From Paenibacillus marchantiophytorum (GTDB taxonomy: Bacteria; Bacillota; Bacilli; Paenibacillales; NBRC-103111), in NCBI RefSeq assembly GCF_014640555.1, contig NZ_BMHE01000001.1, positions 124,001 to 188,000 of the forward strand: a DNA stretch of 64,000 nucleotides. Direction: 5' to 3'. Below are positions 17,480 through 26,600 of the stretch, one piece after another. Made by a program: the position numbers and the translations under genes. How positions within the stretch are numbered: the first letter of the stretch is position 1; each line of letters opens with the position of its first letter. The notes beneath the pieces are model-generated. The model saw only the letters and a program-made list of their open reading frames with translations, was not told the DNA's origin and made no database searches.

Positions 17480-18262
17480 TTACGATTTCACATGTTTCTG
17501 CATCTGACAAATGGCTGATTTCTCAAGTCGCGATACTTGCGCTTGGGAAATGCCGATCTCATCGGCAACCTCCATTTGCGTCTTCCCTTCGAAGAACCGC
17601 ATAGAAAGGATCATTTTCTCACGAGCATTCAGTTTCCTCATCGCTTCCCGAAGCGCAATTCCTTCAATCCAGGACATATCTTTATTCCGCTCATCGCTGA
17701 TCTGATCCATCACATAGATGGGATCTCCCCCATCGTGATAAATAGGTTCGAACAAAGATACCGGATCTTGGATAGCATCCAGTGCGAAGACGACGTCTTC
17801 TTTGGGGACATTAAGCGCTTCAGAAATTTCATAAATCGTTGGTTCGCGAGAGTTCTGGTTCGTCAAGCTGTCTCTGACTTGCAAAGCCTTGTAAGCAATA
17901 TCTCTCAAGGAACGAGAAACGCGAATCGGGTTATTGTCACGTAAGTAGCGGCGTATCTCACCTATAATCATCGGTACAGCATAGGTCGAGAATTTGACGT
18001 TTTGGCTTAAATCAAAATTATCAATGGCCTTCATCAAGCCAATACAACCAACTTGGAAGAGATCGTCCACATACTCTCCGCGATTGTTGAACCGCTGGAT
18101 CACACTTAGAACCAACCTAAGGTTTCCATTGACCAATTTCTCTCTGGCTGCCCGTTCCTGTTTGGTCTGCAAATCAGTGAACAGCTCGCGCATTTCAGCG
18201 TTGGTCAGAACTGGCAGTTTGGATGTATCAACACCACATATCTCAACTTTATTTCGGGTCAC
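17480..18262 (-). CDS. sigG: sporulation sigma factor SigG
   Basis: Late forespore sigma factor, 260 residues, the same length as B. subtilis SigG. It starts with the near-identical TRNKVEICGVDTSKLPVL. Region 2 contains the core-binding and -10 recognition segment (VDDLFQVGCIGLMKAIDNFD, FSTYAVPMIIGEIRRYLRD) and region 4 ends with the helix-turn-helix MEVADEIGISQAQVSRLEK. The frame is open 47 codons further upstream, but GTG at 18262 has GGGAGG 8-13 bases before it and matches the family N-terminus. It sits after sigE behind a terminator and a sporulation-type promoter, as expected for compartment-specific expression. Confidence 0.96.
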   Translation of the reverse strand: MTRNKVEICGVDTSKLPVLTNAEMRELFTDLQTKQERAAREKLVNGNLRLVLSVIQRFNNRGEYVDDLFQVGCIGLMKAIDNFDLSQNVKFSTYAVPMIIGEIRRYLRDNNPIRVSRSLRDIAYKALQVRDSLTNQNSREPTIYEISEALNVPKEDVVFALDAIQDPVSLFEPIYHDGGDPIYVMDQISDERNKDMSWIEGIALREAMRKLNAREKMILSMRFFEGKTQMEVADEIGISQAQVSRLEKSAICQMQKHVKS

Positions 18263-18295
18263 CGTGATTACCTCCCAAGGAGAAACATTACTGTT

Positions 18296-18324
18296 AATTA
18301 TCCCCGTGAGTGACCGAATTATTC
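18296..18324 (-). promoter_or_regulatory. candidate SigF/SigG promoter of sigG
   Basis: Minus strand GAATA (18320-18324), 14 bp, GGGGATAATT (18296-18305). The -10 fits the SigF pattern GGnnAnAnTw and the -35 fits the SigG/SigF family. It lies 34 bp upstream of the GTG start. B. subtilis sigG is transcribed by SigF and then SigG. Confidence 0.45.
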
Positions 18325-18427
18325 CTGCCCGATCGCCTGTCCAAGCACTTGACAAAAGGTCTGCGACTCGCTCCCTCCCGTGACTGCTGAACAATTTCGA
18401 CATCAGCCGTCAAAAAAATTTTTTCAA

Positions 18428-18470
18428 TCTAAAAAAAAGAAGCCAGATGGCAACACCATCACAGGCTTCC
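18428..18470 (-). terminator. intrinsic terminator between sigE and sigG
   Basis: Minus strand GAAGCC (18464-18469) pairs with GGCTTC (18439-18444), with an inner GATGG/CCATC stem, then T8. It separates spoIIGA-sigE from sigG transcription. Confidence 0.88.
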
Positions 18471-18478
18471 GTCAATCT

Positions 18479-19201
18479 TTACACCATCTTGTTAAATTCC
18501 TTGCGCAAGCGCTTAATAATTCGCTTTTCCAACCTAGATATGTACGATTGAGAAATACCCAGCAAGTCAGCGACGTCCTTCTGCGTCTTCTCCTCCCCGT
18601 CTTGCAAACCGAACCGAAGCTCCATGATGATTCGTTCACGCTCACTAAGCTTGTCAAGCGCTTTATGCAGCAACTTGCGATCTACCTGCTCTTCGATGTT
18701 ACGATAAATCGTATCATTCTCGGTTCCAAGGACATCGGAAAGCAGAAGTTCATTGCCATCCCAATCAATGTTGAGGGGCTCATCAAAGGAAACCTCTGTA
18801 CGAATTTTGCTGTTTCGACGCAAATACATCAAAATCTCATTCTCAATACATCGGGAAGCATAAGTAGCCAGCTTAATCTTCTTCTCAGGATCAAACGTGT
18901 TCACAGCTTTAATTAAGCCGATCGCGCCGATAGAGACCAAGTCCTCGATATTGATTCCAGTATTCTCAAATTTCCTGGCTATATAGACAACCAATCTCAG
19001 GTTGCGCTCGATCAGCATGGCGCGAATTGCTGCATCCCCGGACGGTAACTTTTCCAATAAGTATTCTTCTTCTTCTCTCGTAAGTGGCGGCGGCAAAGCT
19101 TCACTGCCACCAATGTAATAGATTTCTTCTCCTTTAAGACCCAAAAACATCAGAATGCGATAATACACTAGTTGAAAAAGCATTTTCCACTTCAAGAACA
19201 T
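18479..19201 (-). CDS. sigE: sporulation sigma factor SigE (pro-form)
   Basis: Early mother-cell sigma factor, 240 residues. The first about 27 residues form the amphipathic pro-sequence (ending near [13 protein letters not shown]) that holds pro-SigE at the membrane until SpoIIGA cleaves it. The rest is close to B. subtilis SigE, including [19 protein letters not shown] (region 2) and [20 protein letters not shown] (region 4). AGGAGG lies 8 bases before the ATG. Three tandem hairpin elements fill the space between spoIIGA and this ribosome site, an unusual arrangement for a co-transcribed pair. Confidence 0.97.
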   Translation of the reverse strand: MFLKWKMLFQLVYYRILMFLGLKGEEIYYIGGSEALPPPLTREEEEYLLEKLPSGDAAIRAMLIERNLRLVVYIARKFENTGINIEDLVSIGAIGLIKAVNTFDPEKKIKLATYASRCIENEILMYLRRNSKIRTEVSFDEPLNIDWDGNELLLSDVLGTENDTIYRNIEEQVDRKLLHKALDKLSERERIIMELRFGLQDGEEKTQKDVADLLGISQSYISRLEKRIIKRLRKEFNKMV

Positions 19202-19218
19202 GTTAGTTTCCTCCTAAG

Positions 19219-19329
19219 AGTTTTGCTATGCAAAACTGACTTCGTAAGCATTTACTGAGTTTTCCGTAGGAAAACTTGCGTCGTAAGCATTTGCTGAGTT
19301 TTGCTATGCAAAACTTGCATCGTATGTAT
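19219..19329 (-). repeat. three tandem hairpin elements upstream of the sigE ribosome site
   Basis: Three copies at an exact 39-bp period (hairpin cores 19219-19237, 19258-19276, 19297-19315). Outer copies have stem AGTTTTGC/GCAAAACT; the middle copy has AGTTTTCC/GGAAAACT, a compensatory change. Each is preceded on the minus strand by a TACGA-type linker (GCTTACGAAGTC in the last). The sigE-proximal copy is followed at once by CTTAGGAGG. The block fills nearly all of the 131-bp spoIIGA-sigE gap. Confidence 0.9.
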
Positions 19330-19332
19330 GCG

Positions 19333-20256
19333 CTAAACAGCTGAAATTAAAGCAGGATGAATAATAGCTTGATAGGAGCCGTCATGGCAAAGCTTACCTC
19401 CGTCGAGCCCGATAAGCACTTTGAACGCTTCGGTTTGAACTTCATTATGGGTGATCACCACCTTATCGGGTTTAATAGCCAGCATGAATTGGGTATTCCG
19501 ATTCACCCCACGGTACGGCACGAGTCGCAACCGATCCTGCCATTCAAACGCTTCCTCCCCTAAGCCGCTGATGATCTGATCAACATCTGCTGAACGGATT
19601 CGCTTCAGCCACTCTTCGGGAAAGATATCGCCCCATTCCGAGACTTCCATCACCATTACAGGCGTGCGCGTCAAAGGATCATAGAGTTGATTCCCTGTAT
19701 CAATTAAACCTTTGCACGAGGCCGTATAATCGCCTACATGAATTGTTATCTCTGCCAGAAAGCTTGTCATGACTTCACGCTGCTTGGTACTTTGAAATAC
19801 GGTTCTAAACCACCATAACAAAGGAATTAGGAGCGCAAGGACAAACAGCATGCTGCCTATGTTCAATTGGAACAAAGCCACACCGGATTGTGTGAATACA
19901 ATCCCTTTCATAACGTCAGAGGAGGATGCCAGTACATAATGGATGCCGAACATACCGCCAGCCACCGCAAAATTTACTAAAAGGAACGTTCCAAGGTTTC
20001 TGAGTAAATTTTGTAAGGACCCAAAGCCAAAAGCTGTCATAATCATACCGATACAGAACATACATTTCACAGAAAATGTAAATAGAAATAGGGGCACAGG
20101 AAGGAACATGATCACGACATAGGCGGCTCCCAAAAACGACGAACCTACGATTCTCCACCACTTGAACGGTATTTTCCGCGTTTTAGCCGTTACGATCAGC
20201 ATGGCCGCATCCATCAGAAAGTTCAGTAGGAAAATGAGATCCGCATAGACGACCAC
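19333..20256 (-). CDS. spoIIGA: SpoIIGA, pro-SigE processing protease
   Basis: A membrane-embedded aspartyl protease of 307 residues that cleaves pro-SigE in the mother cell after the septal signal from SpoIIR. Five hydrophobic segments lie in the first about 150 residues. The cytosolic domain carries the catalytic motif DTGNQL with D186, equivalent to the essential Asp of the B. subtilis protein. GTG at 20256 follows GGAGGTGAGG. It forms the spoIIG operon with sigE and is preceded by a promoter with spoIIG-type spacing. Confidence 0.95.
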   Translation of the reverse strand: MVVYADLIFLLNFLMDAAMLIVTAKTRKIPFKWWRIVGSSFLGAAYVVIMFLPVPLFLFTFSVKCMFCIGMIMTAFGFGSLQNLLRNLGTFLLVNFAVAGGMFGIHYVLASSSDVMKGIVFTQSGVALFQLNIGSMLFVLALLIPLLWWFRTVFQSTKQREVMTSFLAEITIHVGDYTASCKGLIDTGNQLYDPLTRTPVMVMEVSEWGDIFPEEWLKRIRSADVDQIISGLGEEAFEWQDRLRLVPYRGVNRNTQFMLAIKPDKVVITHNEVQTEAFKVLIGLDGGKLCHDGSYQAIIHPALISAV

Positions 20257-20324
20257 AATTTCCTCACCTCCATGAATGATGCTTATTTAAGCACTTTCCT
20301 GACAAAACTTTAAGGTTCTAAATC

Positions 20325-20358
20325 AGTATAGGGGAATCCAATTTCAAAGTCTGTCTAA
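20325..20358 (-). promoter_or_regulatory. spoIIG-type promoter with Spo0A-like box
   Basis: Minus strand TAGACA (20352-20357), a 21-bp spacer and TATACT (20325-20330). The B. subtilis spoIIG promoter is known for overlong spacing that needs Spo0A~P. On the opposite strand TGTCTAA (20352-20358) overlaps the -35 and matches the 0A box TGTCGAA at 6 of 7 positions; weaker TTTGTCA sequences lie near 20383-20389. Confidence 0.7.
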
Positions 20359-20429
20359 ACTTGCTAGTAGGCTATTACTTTTTTTGTCAGTTGACGCGGT
20401 GTCCAATTCGCTAGAAAAGCCTTGAAACA

Positions 20430-20470
20430 TAAAAAAACCGAAGCCTCTACATGAAGTAGGGCTTCGGTCT
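20430..20470 (-). terminator. intrinsic terminator of ftsAZ
   Basis: Minus strand ACCGAAGCC/GGCTTCGGT (20460-20468 with 20437-20445), followed by T7, 20 bp after the ftsZ stop. Confidence 0.9.
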
Positions 20471-20489
20471 CTTTACAACTATAGTGTAA

Positions 20490-21614
20490 CTATTTGTCAG
20501 TATTCCGCCCGCGATTGCGAAGAAACGTCGGAATATCTAATTGGTCATTCGAAGGTTGAGCGCCAAATGGCTTCAAGTTATTCAAACGATTATCGGCCGC
20601 AGGCGCTTCCGGCGCTTGTCCAGATACAGGACGCTTCACGGATGCATGTATAGGCGGAGCTTTATGCTCGAAGCCTGTGGCAATAACAGTTACAAGAATT
20701 TCATCCTTCAGCTTATCGTCGATAACCGCTCCGAAGATCATGTTAACTTCAATATCGGAAGCAGAAGCCACGATGTCAGCTGCTTCATTGACTTCGTACA
20801 AGCTGAGGTTTACGCCGCCCGTAATGTTCATAAGTACCCCGCGAGCACCTTCGATAGAAGTTTCCAGCAACGGACTGGAGATCGCTTTCTTGGCTGCTTC
20901 CGCCGCACGATTCTCACCAGTAGCTACGCCAATCCCCATAAGGGCTGAACCGCGTTCGGTCATAATCGTTTTGACATCAGCAAAGTCCAAGTTAATAAGA
21001 CCTGGTACCGCGATCAAGTCTGAAATCCCTTGTACACCTTGACGAAGGACATTATCCGCTTCACGGAAGGCTTCCAGCATAGGTGTCTTCTTATCTACGA
21101 TTTCCAAAAGACGATCGTTCGGAATGATAATCAAAGTATCTACTTTTTCTTTAAGAGCTGCGATGCCTTGCTCAGCTTGTAAAGAACGTTTGCGTCCTTC
21201 GAAAGTGAAGGGACGTGTTACAACACCAACTGTTAAAGCGCCTACTTCCTTGGCGATTTCTGCAATCACCGGTGCAGCGCCAGTTCCTGTACCGCCACCC
21301 ATACCAGCTGTGACGAATACCATATCGGCTCCACGAAGCGTATTCAGAATTGTCTCCCTTGACTCTTCTGCCGCTTTTTTACCCACTTCAGGATTAGCAC
21401 CTGCGCCAAGACCACGCGTAAGTTTATCCCCAATTTGCAATTTATGCACGGATTTCGCCAAGTGCAAGGCTTGAGCGTCGGTATTAACCGTAATAAACTC
21501 AACGCCTTTTACACCGTTCTCGATCATCCGGTTGACTGCATTGCTTCCGCCGCCACCTACACCGATGACTTTGATTTGAGCCAACTGATCTACATCCATA
21601 TCAAATTCAAACAT
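20490..21614 (-). CDS. ftsZ: cell division tubulin FtsZ
   Basis: GTPase that polymerises into the Z ring, 374 residues. It has the tubulin signature [10 protein letters not shown] (about 104-113), the T7 synergy loop [10 protein letters not shown] (about 204-213), a variable linker, and the C-terminal peptide [13 protein letters not shown] that binds FtsA, SepF and other partners. ATG at 21614 is preferred over one 9 bases upstream because the GGGGG ribosome site then has normal spacing and the N-terminus (MFEFDMD) matches the family. It lies 30 bp after ftsA and the pair ends in a terminator. Confidence 0.97.
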   Translation of the reverse strand: MFEFDMDVDQLAQIKVIGVGGGGSNAVNRMIENGVKGVEFITVNTDAQALHLAKSVHKLQIGDKLTRGLGAGANPEVGKKAAEESRETILNTLRGADMVFVTAGMGGGTGTGAAPVIAEIAKEVGALTVGVVTRPFTFEGRKRSLQAEQGIAALKEKVDTLIIIPNDRLLEIVDKKTPMLEAFREADNVLRQGVQGISDLIAVPGLINLDFADVKTIMTERGSALMGIGVATGENRAAEAAKKAISSPLLETSIEGARGVLMNITGGVNLSLYEVNEAADIVASASDIEVNMIFGAVIDDKLKDEILVTVIATGFEHKAPPIHASVKRPVSGQAPEAPAADNRLNNLKPFGAQPSNDQLDIPTFLRNRGRNTDK

Positions 21615-21644
21615 ATGAGTCATATCCCCCTAACTTTGCGTTCA

Positions 21645-22892
21645 CTATATAAATTCACTAAAAAAATTTTTTACCCGTTCTAGAAGACCTGGTTTATTGC
21701 TATCGGAGGATTTTTTGGTTGTAGATTTTGTAGCTACTTTCTTTGAGAAGCCTGAATTACGATTTTTCATATATTTGGAGACGAATTGAATGATGCCTAC
21801 TCCACTTGTATAAGAAGGGTCGCGCACCCCGATGAAATCCGGAACAGCAATCCGCACGGATGTTGCCAATTCAGCTTGAGCGATGGCAAGAATGCCAGGC
21901 ATACATACGGTTCCACCCGTTAGGACGTACCCGCCGGCTAAATCGCCATAACCCAAACGATGCACTTCAGCACGGATCATCTGAAAGATTTCTTCAACGC
22001 GGGGTTCAATGATATTCGCAAGATCGACTTGCGAAAACTCTTTTTCCACATTGCTGCCCATTCTAGTAACTTTAAACACTTGATCGGCGGCTGAATCATC
22101 AACCGATGCACATCCGTATTTCAGCTTTATTTTCTCTGCGATTTCAAGCTGTGTCCGAAGCCCAATCGATATATCATTACTGATGTATTCGCCACCAATT
22201 TGAATTGTCGAAGTTGCCAGTAAATTCCCTTGTTCAAAAACAGCAATGGTAGCTGCTCCTGCTCCAACATCGACCAAAACGGTTCCAACAGCTTTCTCAT
22301 CTTTGGATAAGGCAAGCTGCCCGGAAGCAAGCGACATCAGGATAAGTCCGGCAACCTTCAATTCAGATTTTTCCACAACGCGGAGTAAATTATGTATCCC
22401 CGTCTTAGCGCCAGTGATGATGGTCGCTTCCACTTCTAAGCGAACGCCGATCATGCCGCGAGGATCATTAATTCCTTCTTGTCCATCAACGAGATATTGT
22501 TTCGGTACGACTCCAATAATTTCACGCTCCGGAGGTAATGCAATGACTCTGGCCGCCTGAATCACACGATCGATATCCTCTTCACCGATTTCTCGGTCTT
22601 CATTGGAGACAGCTACTACGCCATGACTGGATTGAAGAGCGATATGATTCCCTGAAATTCCCACATAAACTTCGGATATTTGAACTCCGACCATGCGTTC
22701 CGCATGATCAACAGCGCTGCGAATCGAATTCACTGTTTGATCAATGTCAACGATTGCCCCCTTACGAATACCCTCTGACTCGGCAGATCCCACTCCTATT
22801 ATATTAATGGTTCCGTTGACAACTTCCCCAATAATAGCACGAACCTTGGATGTACCGATGTCTAAACTAACAATGATGTCATTGTTGCTCAA
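21645..22892 (-). CDS. ftsA: cell division actin-like FtsA
   Basis: Actin-fold ATPase that anchors FtsZ to the membrane, 415 residues. Visible are phosphate-1 (SLDIGTSKVRAIIG, 9-22), the 1C/SHS2 region (about 85-165), the phosphate-2 loop VDVGAGAATIAVF (about 210) and a C-terminal amphipathic membrane helix (LLERVKNFFSEFI). The start is TTG at 22892, 9 bases after AGGAGG. A SigH-like promoter lies upstream, as for the B. subtilis ftsAZ operon. Confidence 0.95.
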   Translation of the reverse strand: MSNNDIIVSLDIGTSKVRAIIGEVVNGTINIIGVGSAESEGIRKGAIVDIDQTVNSIRSAVDHAERMVGVQISEVYVGISGNHIALQSSHGVVAVSNEDREIGEEDIDRVIQAARVIALPPEREIIGVVPKQYLVDGQEGINDPRGMIGVRLEVEATIITGAKTGIHNLLRVVEKSELKVAGLILMSLASGQLALSKDEKAVGTVLVDVGAGAATIAVFEQGNLLATSTIQIGGEYISNDISIGLRTQLEIAEKIKLKYGCASVDDSAADQVFKVTRMGSNVEKEFSQVDLANIIEPRVEEIFQMIRAEVHRLGYGDLAGGYVLTGGTVCMPGILAIAQAELATSVRIAVPDFIGVRDPSYTSGVGIIQFVSKYMKNRNSGFSKKVATKSTTKKSSDSNKPGLLERVKNFFSEFI

Positions 22893-22953
22893 GCCCTGGC
22901 ACCTCCTGTAACTTGGGTATTAACGTGAATTCTTCACAATTTCTTCTATACGT

Positions 22954-22980
22954 ATTCCACACAACCGCCATATTCCCTCT
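22954..22980 (-). promoter_or_regulatory. candidate SigH promoter of ftsA-ftsZ
   Basis: Minus strand AGAGGGAAT (22972-22980), an 11-bp spacer and GTGGAAT (22954-22960). This fits the SigH consensus RnAGGAwWW-N11-12-RnnGAAT with one mismatch. It lies 61 bp upstream of the ftsA start. Confidence 0.6.
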
Positions 22981-23165
22981 TTTTTCTACATTTTTTTGCC
23001 GGAAAAAAAGTTGTTAACATAATTAATCATTGTCAATAATGATGAGTTAATTCTCGTCTAGTAGTTGCTTGTACACCAATAAGTTCTAATAGATACCTTT
23101 TTAACCATAAATCTAATTTTAACATTAATTTAACGGATTGAGTAGTCCAACAAAACGTTTTTTTG

Positions 23166-24092
23166 TCAAGAAGGACGTACGGTTTCCTTTGGCGTTGGTT
23201 TGGGGGTCGGTTTCGGTGTGGCCTTCGCACCTGTTTTGCCTGCATCCTTGCCTGTATCCGCTGAAGAACTAGGCGAATTGGCAGCAGCCTTCGAATTTGC
23301 TCCAGCCTCTTTCTCACTTTTGGACTCTTCATTCGGCTCAAAAGGCACGTGATACTCGACCTCTAGCATTTTGATCACACCACTTGTAATATGATCCTCT
23401 TGTAAGCTTGCTATATAAGCAGGGAGATTGTCAATTTTCTCAGGCAAATAAGCAATTGTTGTATACACTTCAAATTGAGATCTCGTATAAAGCTTGATCT
23501 TGTCGGGATACGATTCTGAAGGATCGGGCTTGATCTCCGAAATATCGGACAAGGCACTTTCCGGAATTTCTCCCAACACTTTGCACAAGGCAGCTTTGTT
23601 GGGATCTCCGTCGGTCCACCCCGTTAGAATAGGCATATCCAAAGGGACGCTGCTTCCGGCAGCGAGCTCCACAACGGCACCGTCAGCCAGAACAGCCTGC
23701 TTCCTTCCTTCAGTTCCTATTTGAAAAGCAACTTTGGGAAACTCCTGCACGGTAATTCGGATGACGCCAGGAAAATGTTTCTTTACTTCAGCTGTTTTGA
23801 TCATAGGCAATTTCGCTATACGCTGTTGGATCGTCGTTGAACTTACGGCAAAGAAGCGATCTCCTACAGCAACTTGACTAGCTTGTCCAATCGCATCGGA
23901 TGCCATGAGTTCATTTCCCTGTATGTCAATCGTGCTTATGCGGCTAAGTGAAGACTGAAAAAAGAGAATAACCAGAATGGTTATAAAAAAGAGAAACAAA
24001 AAAATGAGCAGCTTCCGATTGGTACGCGCACGCGGCTTTGGGACAGCTGGCAGCGCGGGTACTTTGCGGTCTTCTGACAAAATGGGCACCAC
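23166..24092 (-). CDS. divIB: divisome protein DivIB/FtsQ
   Basis: A single-pass divisome protein of up to 308 residues: cytosolic tail, transmembrane helix (about 28-48), POTRA domain (about 53-122, starting IDIQGNELMASDAIGQAS), beta domain, and a low-complexity C-terminal tail rich in Lys, Pro, Thr and Ala (about 260-308) that ends in repeated TPKP motifs. DivIB forms a trimer with FtsL and DivIC and regulates PbpB and the SEDS glycosyltransferase. The exact start is uncertain: GTG at 24092 or 24089, or TTG at 24080, which has AGGTGG 8 bases upstream. Confidence 0.9.
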   Translation of the reverse strand: MVPILSEDRKVPALPAVPKPRARTNRKLLIFLFLFFITILVILFFQSSLSRISTIDIQGNELMASDAIGQASQVAVGDRFFAVSSTTIQQRIAKLPMIKTAEVKKHFPGVIRITVQEFPKVAFQIGTEGRKQAVLADGAVVELAAGSSVPLDMPILTGWTDGDPNKAALCKVLGEIPESALSDISEIKPDPSESYPDKIKLYTRSQFEVYTTIAYLPEKIDNLPAYIASLQEDHITSGVIKMLEVEYHVPFEPNEESKSEKEAGANSKAAANSPSSSADTGKDAGKTGAKATPKPTPKPTPKETVRPS

Positions 24093-24204
24093 CTAATAGG
24101 TTCATATGAAAGTTTGATAGAGAAATTATCTAGATGCCAAGATGAAGAAAGCCGTGTATCCCCACCTGTAATCAGGAAGGGATCCGCGGAATTCATGCCA
24201 TGTT

Positions 24205-25473
24205 CTACTCACTCGGTACGGGAGCTTGGCGATGTACGGAAGCTCCTAACCTTGAAAGCATATGTTCAATTCTATCATAACCTCTATCAATATGATGAAT
24301 TTGCTCAACAATCGTCGTGCCATGCGCAGCCAGACCGGCGATAACAAGTGCGGCGCCAGCTCGCAAATCAGTCGCTTCAACGGTAGCTCCATACAGTCTC
24401 GGAACGCCTCGTATAAAGGCTGAACTCAAATCCACACGGATATCTGCTCCCATGCGGGACAGTTCATCTACGTGTTTGAACCTGCCTTCGAAGATCGTTT
24501 CTTTCATCACACTAAGCCCATCTGCAAGAGATAGCAGCACCATGACTTGCGATTGAAGATCGGTAGGGAAAGACGGATGCGGTGAGGTCACGATGCGTTC
24601 CACTGCCTTAGGTCTTGTCGGGCAGCTTACATGTATTATATCACCGTCGGTAATGATTTGAACACCTGCACGCTTGAGGACATGAATAACGGATGTCAAA
24701 TGCGCCGGGTTTACCTTCTCCAAGGTAATATTCCCTTTCGTTGCAGCAGCTGCAACTAGAAAGGTGCCCGCAACAATGCGGTCAGGTATGATTTCATACG
24801 TGCAAGGAGACAAAGATTCAACGCCGCGAATCGTAATGGTATCTGTACCCGCTCCGATGATGTCAGCACCCATGGCATTCAGGAAATTTTGCAAATCCTG
24901 AATTTCGGGCTCGCGTGCTGCATTATAAATCGTCGTAATACCTTCCGCCCGAACAGCGGCCATCATAATATTTTCCGTAGCTCCGACACTTGGAAAGTCC
25001 AGCACGATCTCGCTGCCTTGCAGCGAATCAGCTGTACAAACAATTTTGTTAGCGAATTCTTCAATGTTGGCTCCAAGAGCCTGCAGACCTTTTATGTGCA
25101 AATCGATTTTACGTTCGCCGATCGCGCAGCCACCTGGTTGATACACAGTGACGCTGCCGAATCTAGCGAGTAGCGGACCCATAAGAAAAATAGATGAACG
25201 CATTTGTCCCATCAATTCTTCGGGGATATGTGAGGAATGAGCTGTGGATGTTGTAATGGATACACTGTGTCCCTGCTGTTCGGCCCGACAACCCAATGCG
25301 CGAAGAATGCGCAGCATGGTGTCGATATCGAGCAAATTAGGAACATTATGCAGAGTGTGAGTGCCGCTAGCCAGGATGCAGGCTGCTAAGATTGGTAATG
25401 CGGCGTTTTTCGCGCCGTGTATCTGGATGGCTCCCGTAAGAGGTCTTCCACCTTCGATAACGAGCTTCTCCAA
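24205..25473 (-). CDS. murA: UDP-GlcNAc 1-carboxyvinyltransferase
   Basis: Transfers enolpyruvate from PEP to UDP-GlcNAc, the first committed step of peptidoglycan synthesis. 422 residues with the EPSP-synthase-like fold. The catalytic cysteine that fosfomycin alkylates is C116 in GGCAIGERKID, so no Cys-to-Asp resistance variant. Lys22/Asn23 in HGAKNAALP is the other active-site motif. TTG start at 25473 after GGAGGTGG. It sits between murB and divIB, so both enzymes of UDP-MurNAc synthesis are adjacent, unlike the B. subtilis dcw cluster. Confidence 0.95.
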   Translation of the reverse strand: MEKLVIEGGRPLTGAIQIHGAKNAALPILAACILASGTHTLHNVPNLLDIDTMLRILRALGCRAEQQGHSVSITTSTAHSSHIPEELMGQMRSSIFLMGPLLARFGSVTVYQPGGCAIGERKIDLHIKGLQALGANIEEFANKIVCTADSLQGSEIVLDFPSVGATENIMMAAVRAEGITTIYNAAREPEIQDLQNFLNAMGADIIGAGTDTITIRGVESLSPCTYEIIPDRIVAGTFLVAAAATKGNITLEKVNPAHLTSVIHVLKRAGVQIITDGDIIHVSCPTRPKAVERIVTSPHPSFPTDLQSQVMVLLSLADGLSVMKETIFEGRFKHVDELSRMGADIRVDLSSAFIRGVPRLYGATVEATDLRAGAALVIAGLAAHGTTIVEQIHHIDRGYDRIEHMLSRLGASVHRQAPVPSE

Positions 25474-25488
25474 AGTTCCACCTCCGAT

Positions 25489-26394
25489 TTACCTCTCACC
25501 CATCACCAAAACTTCAGGTACAAGCGAGATCCCGTACTGTTGCTGTACGATCTGCTGCACTTCGTTTATGAGGGTAAGAACGTCCTCGGCTGTAGCATCA
25601 CCGGTGTTAACAATGAAATTGGCGTGCAAGGTAGAGACTTCCGCTCCACCGACACGTTTGCCTTTCAAGCCTGCCTCTTCGATAAGTTTAGCTGCGAATC
25701 CCCCTGCGGGGTTGCGGAATACGCTTCCTGCGCAAGCTAAGTGTCCAGGTTGCGTGCGTCGACGCCGATCGCGGTAAGCCGCCATGGCTCCGGCGATTTC
25801 TTTGCGATCTCCAGCCTGTAATTCAAAGACAGCTTCCGTAACAATGCCGGGCAGCGTGTGCAGAATGGAATGTCGATAAGCATACTGCAAATCCTCCGCT
25901 TGCATCATGACCAATTCCCCTGTGTCCAGGATGACTTCAGCCTGCTTGAGTATGCGTGACACATCGGACCCGTGAGCCCCTGCATTCATATAGACGGCGC
26001 CTCCCACAGAACCGGGAATGCCTGAAGCAAACTCCAGTCCGGTTAAACCTTCTTTGGCTGCTAGCACGGACAATTTAATGAACGAATAGGAACCTCCTGC
26101 GTAGACCGTCGCTCCTTCGAAGCGCAGTGTTTCGAGCGCAGAGCCAAGTTTAATGACGACACCTCTAATCCCTTTGTCACTGATCAGCAGGTTAGATCCA
26201 CGACCGATAACCGTCCATGGAACGCCGCGTTCATACAAGAAACGGATAGCCGCAGCTGCCTGCTCTTTGGATTTGGGGAGAATCAGACAATCGGCCGGAC
26301 CACCGATTTTCCAAGTTGTAAAGGGGGCCAGTCGTTCATTCGTTCGAATCTCGCCAATATTTGCTGCCTGTAAGTCGGATATTAACTGTTGCAT
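25489..26394 (-). CDS. murB: UDP-N-acetylenolpyruvoylglucosamine reductase
   Basis: FAD-dependent reductase giving UDP-MurNAc, 301 residues. The FAD-binding region includes NTTWKIGG-like TTWKIGGPAD (about 26-35), VIGRGSNLLISDKGIRG and GIPGSVGGAVYMNAGAHG. The catalytic serine is in GSVFRNPAGG (about residue 223), typical of the type IIb enzymes of Bacillales that lack the extra lid. AAGGAGG precedes the ATG. Confidence 0.95.
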   Translation of the reverse strand: MQQLISDLQAANIGEIRTNERLAPFTTWKIGGPADCLILPKSKEQAAAAIRFLYERGVPWTVIGRGSNLLISDKGIRGVVIKLGSALETLRFEGATVYAGGSYSFIKLSVLAAKEGLTGLEFASGIPGSVGGAVYMNAGAHGSDVSRILKQAEVILDTGELVMMQAEDLQYAYRHSILHTLPGIVTEAVFELQAGDRKEIAGAMAAYRDRRRRTQPGHLACAGSVFRNPAGGFAAKLIEEAGLKGKRVGGAEVSTLHANFIVNTGDATAEDVLTLINEVQQIVQQQYGISLVPEVLVMGER

Positions 26395-26600
26395 GGGAAA
26401 ACCTCCTTCACAGAACGTAGGGCGAATTGATCTTGAATTCCAGCTTCAAGCATCACAATTTCAATGATACAAACCTTAAGGAAGATGGCCGGTCTTCCTT
26501 GTCAGGCGCTGTATCAAGCCCGTAGGTGTCTGTCACGGTTATAGTGTAGTTTATGTAAAATCGGGTAGAGTGTGACAATCGCCTATACGCTTTAACAAAA

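Noticed and set aside
19219..19329. The hairpin elements as intrinsic terminators between spoIIGA and sigE
   Set aside because: No T run follows any stem; the sigE-proximal hairpin is followed directly by a ribosome site and start codon.
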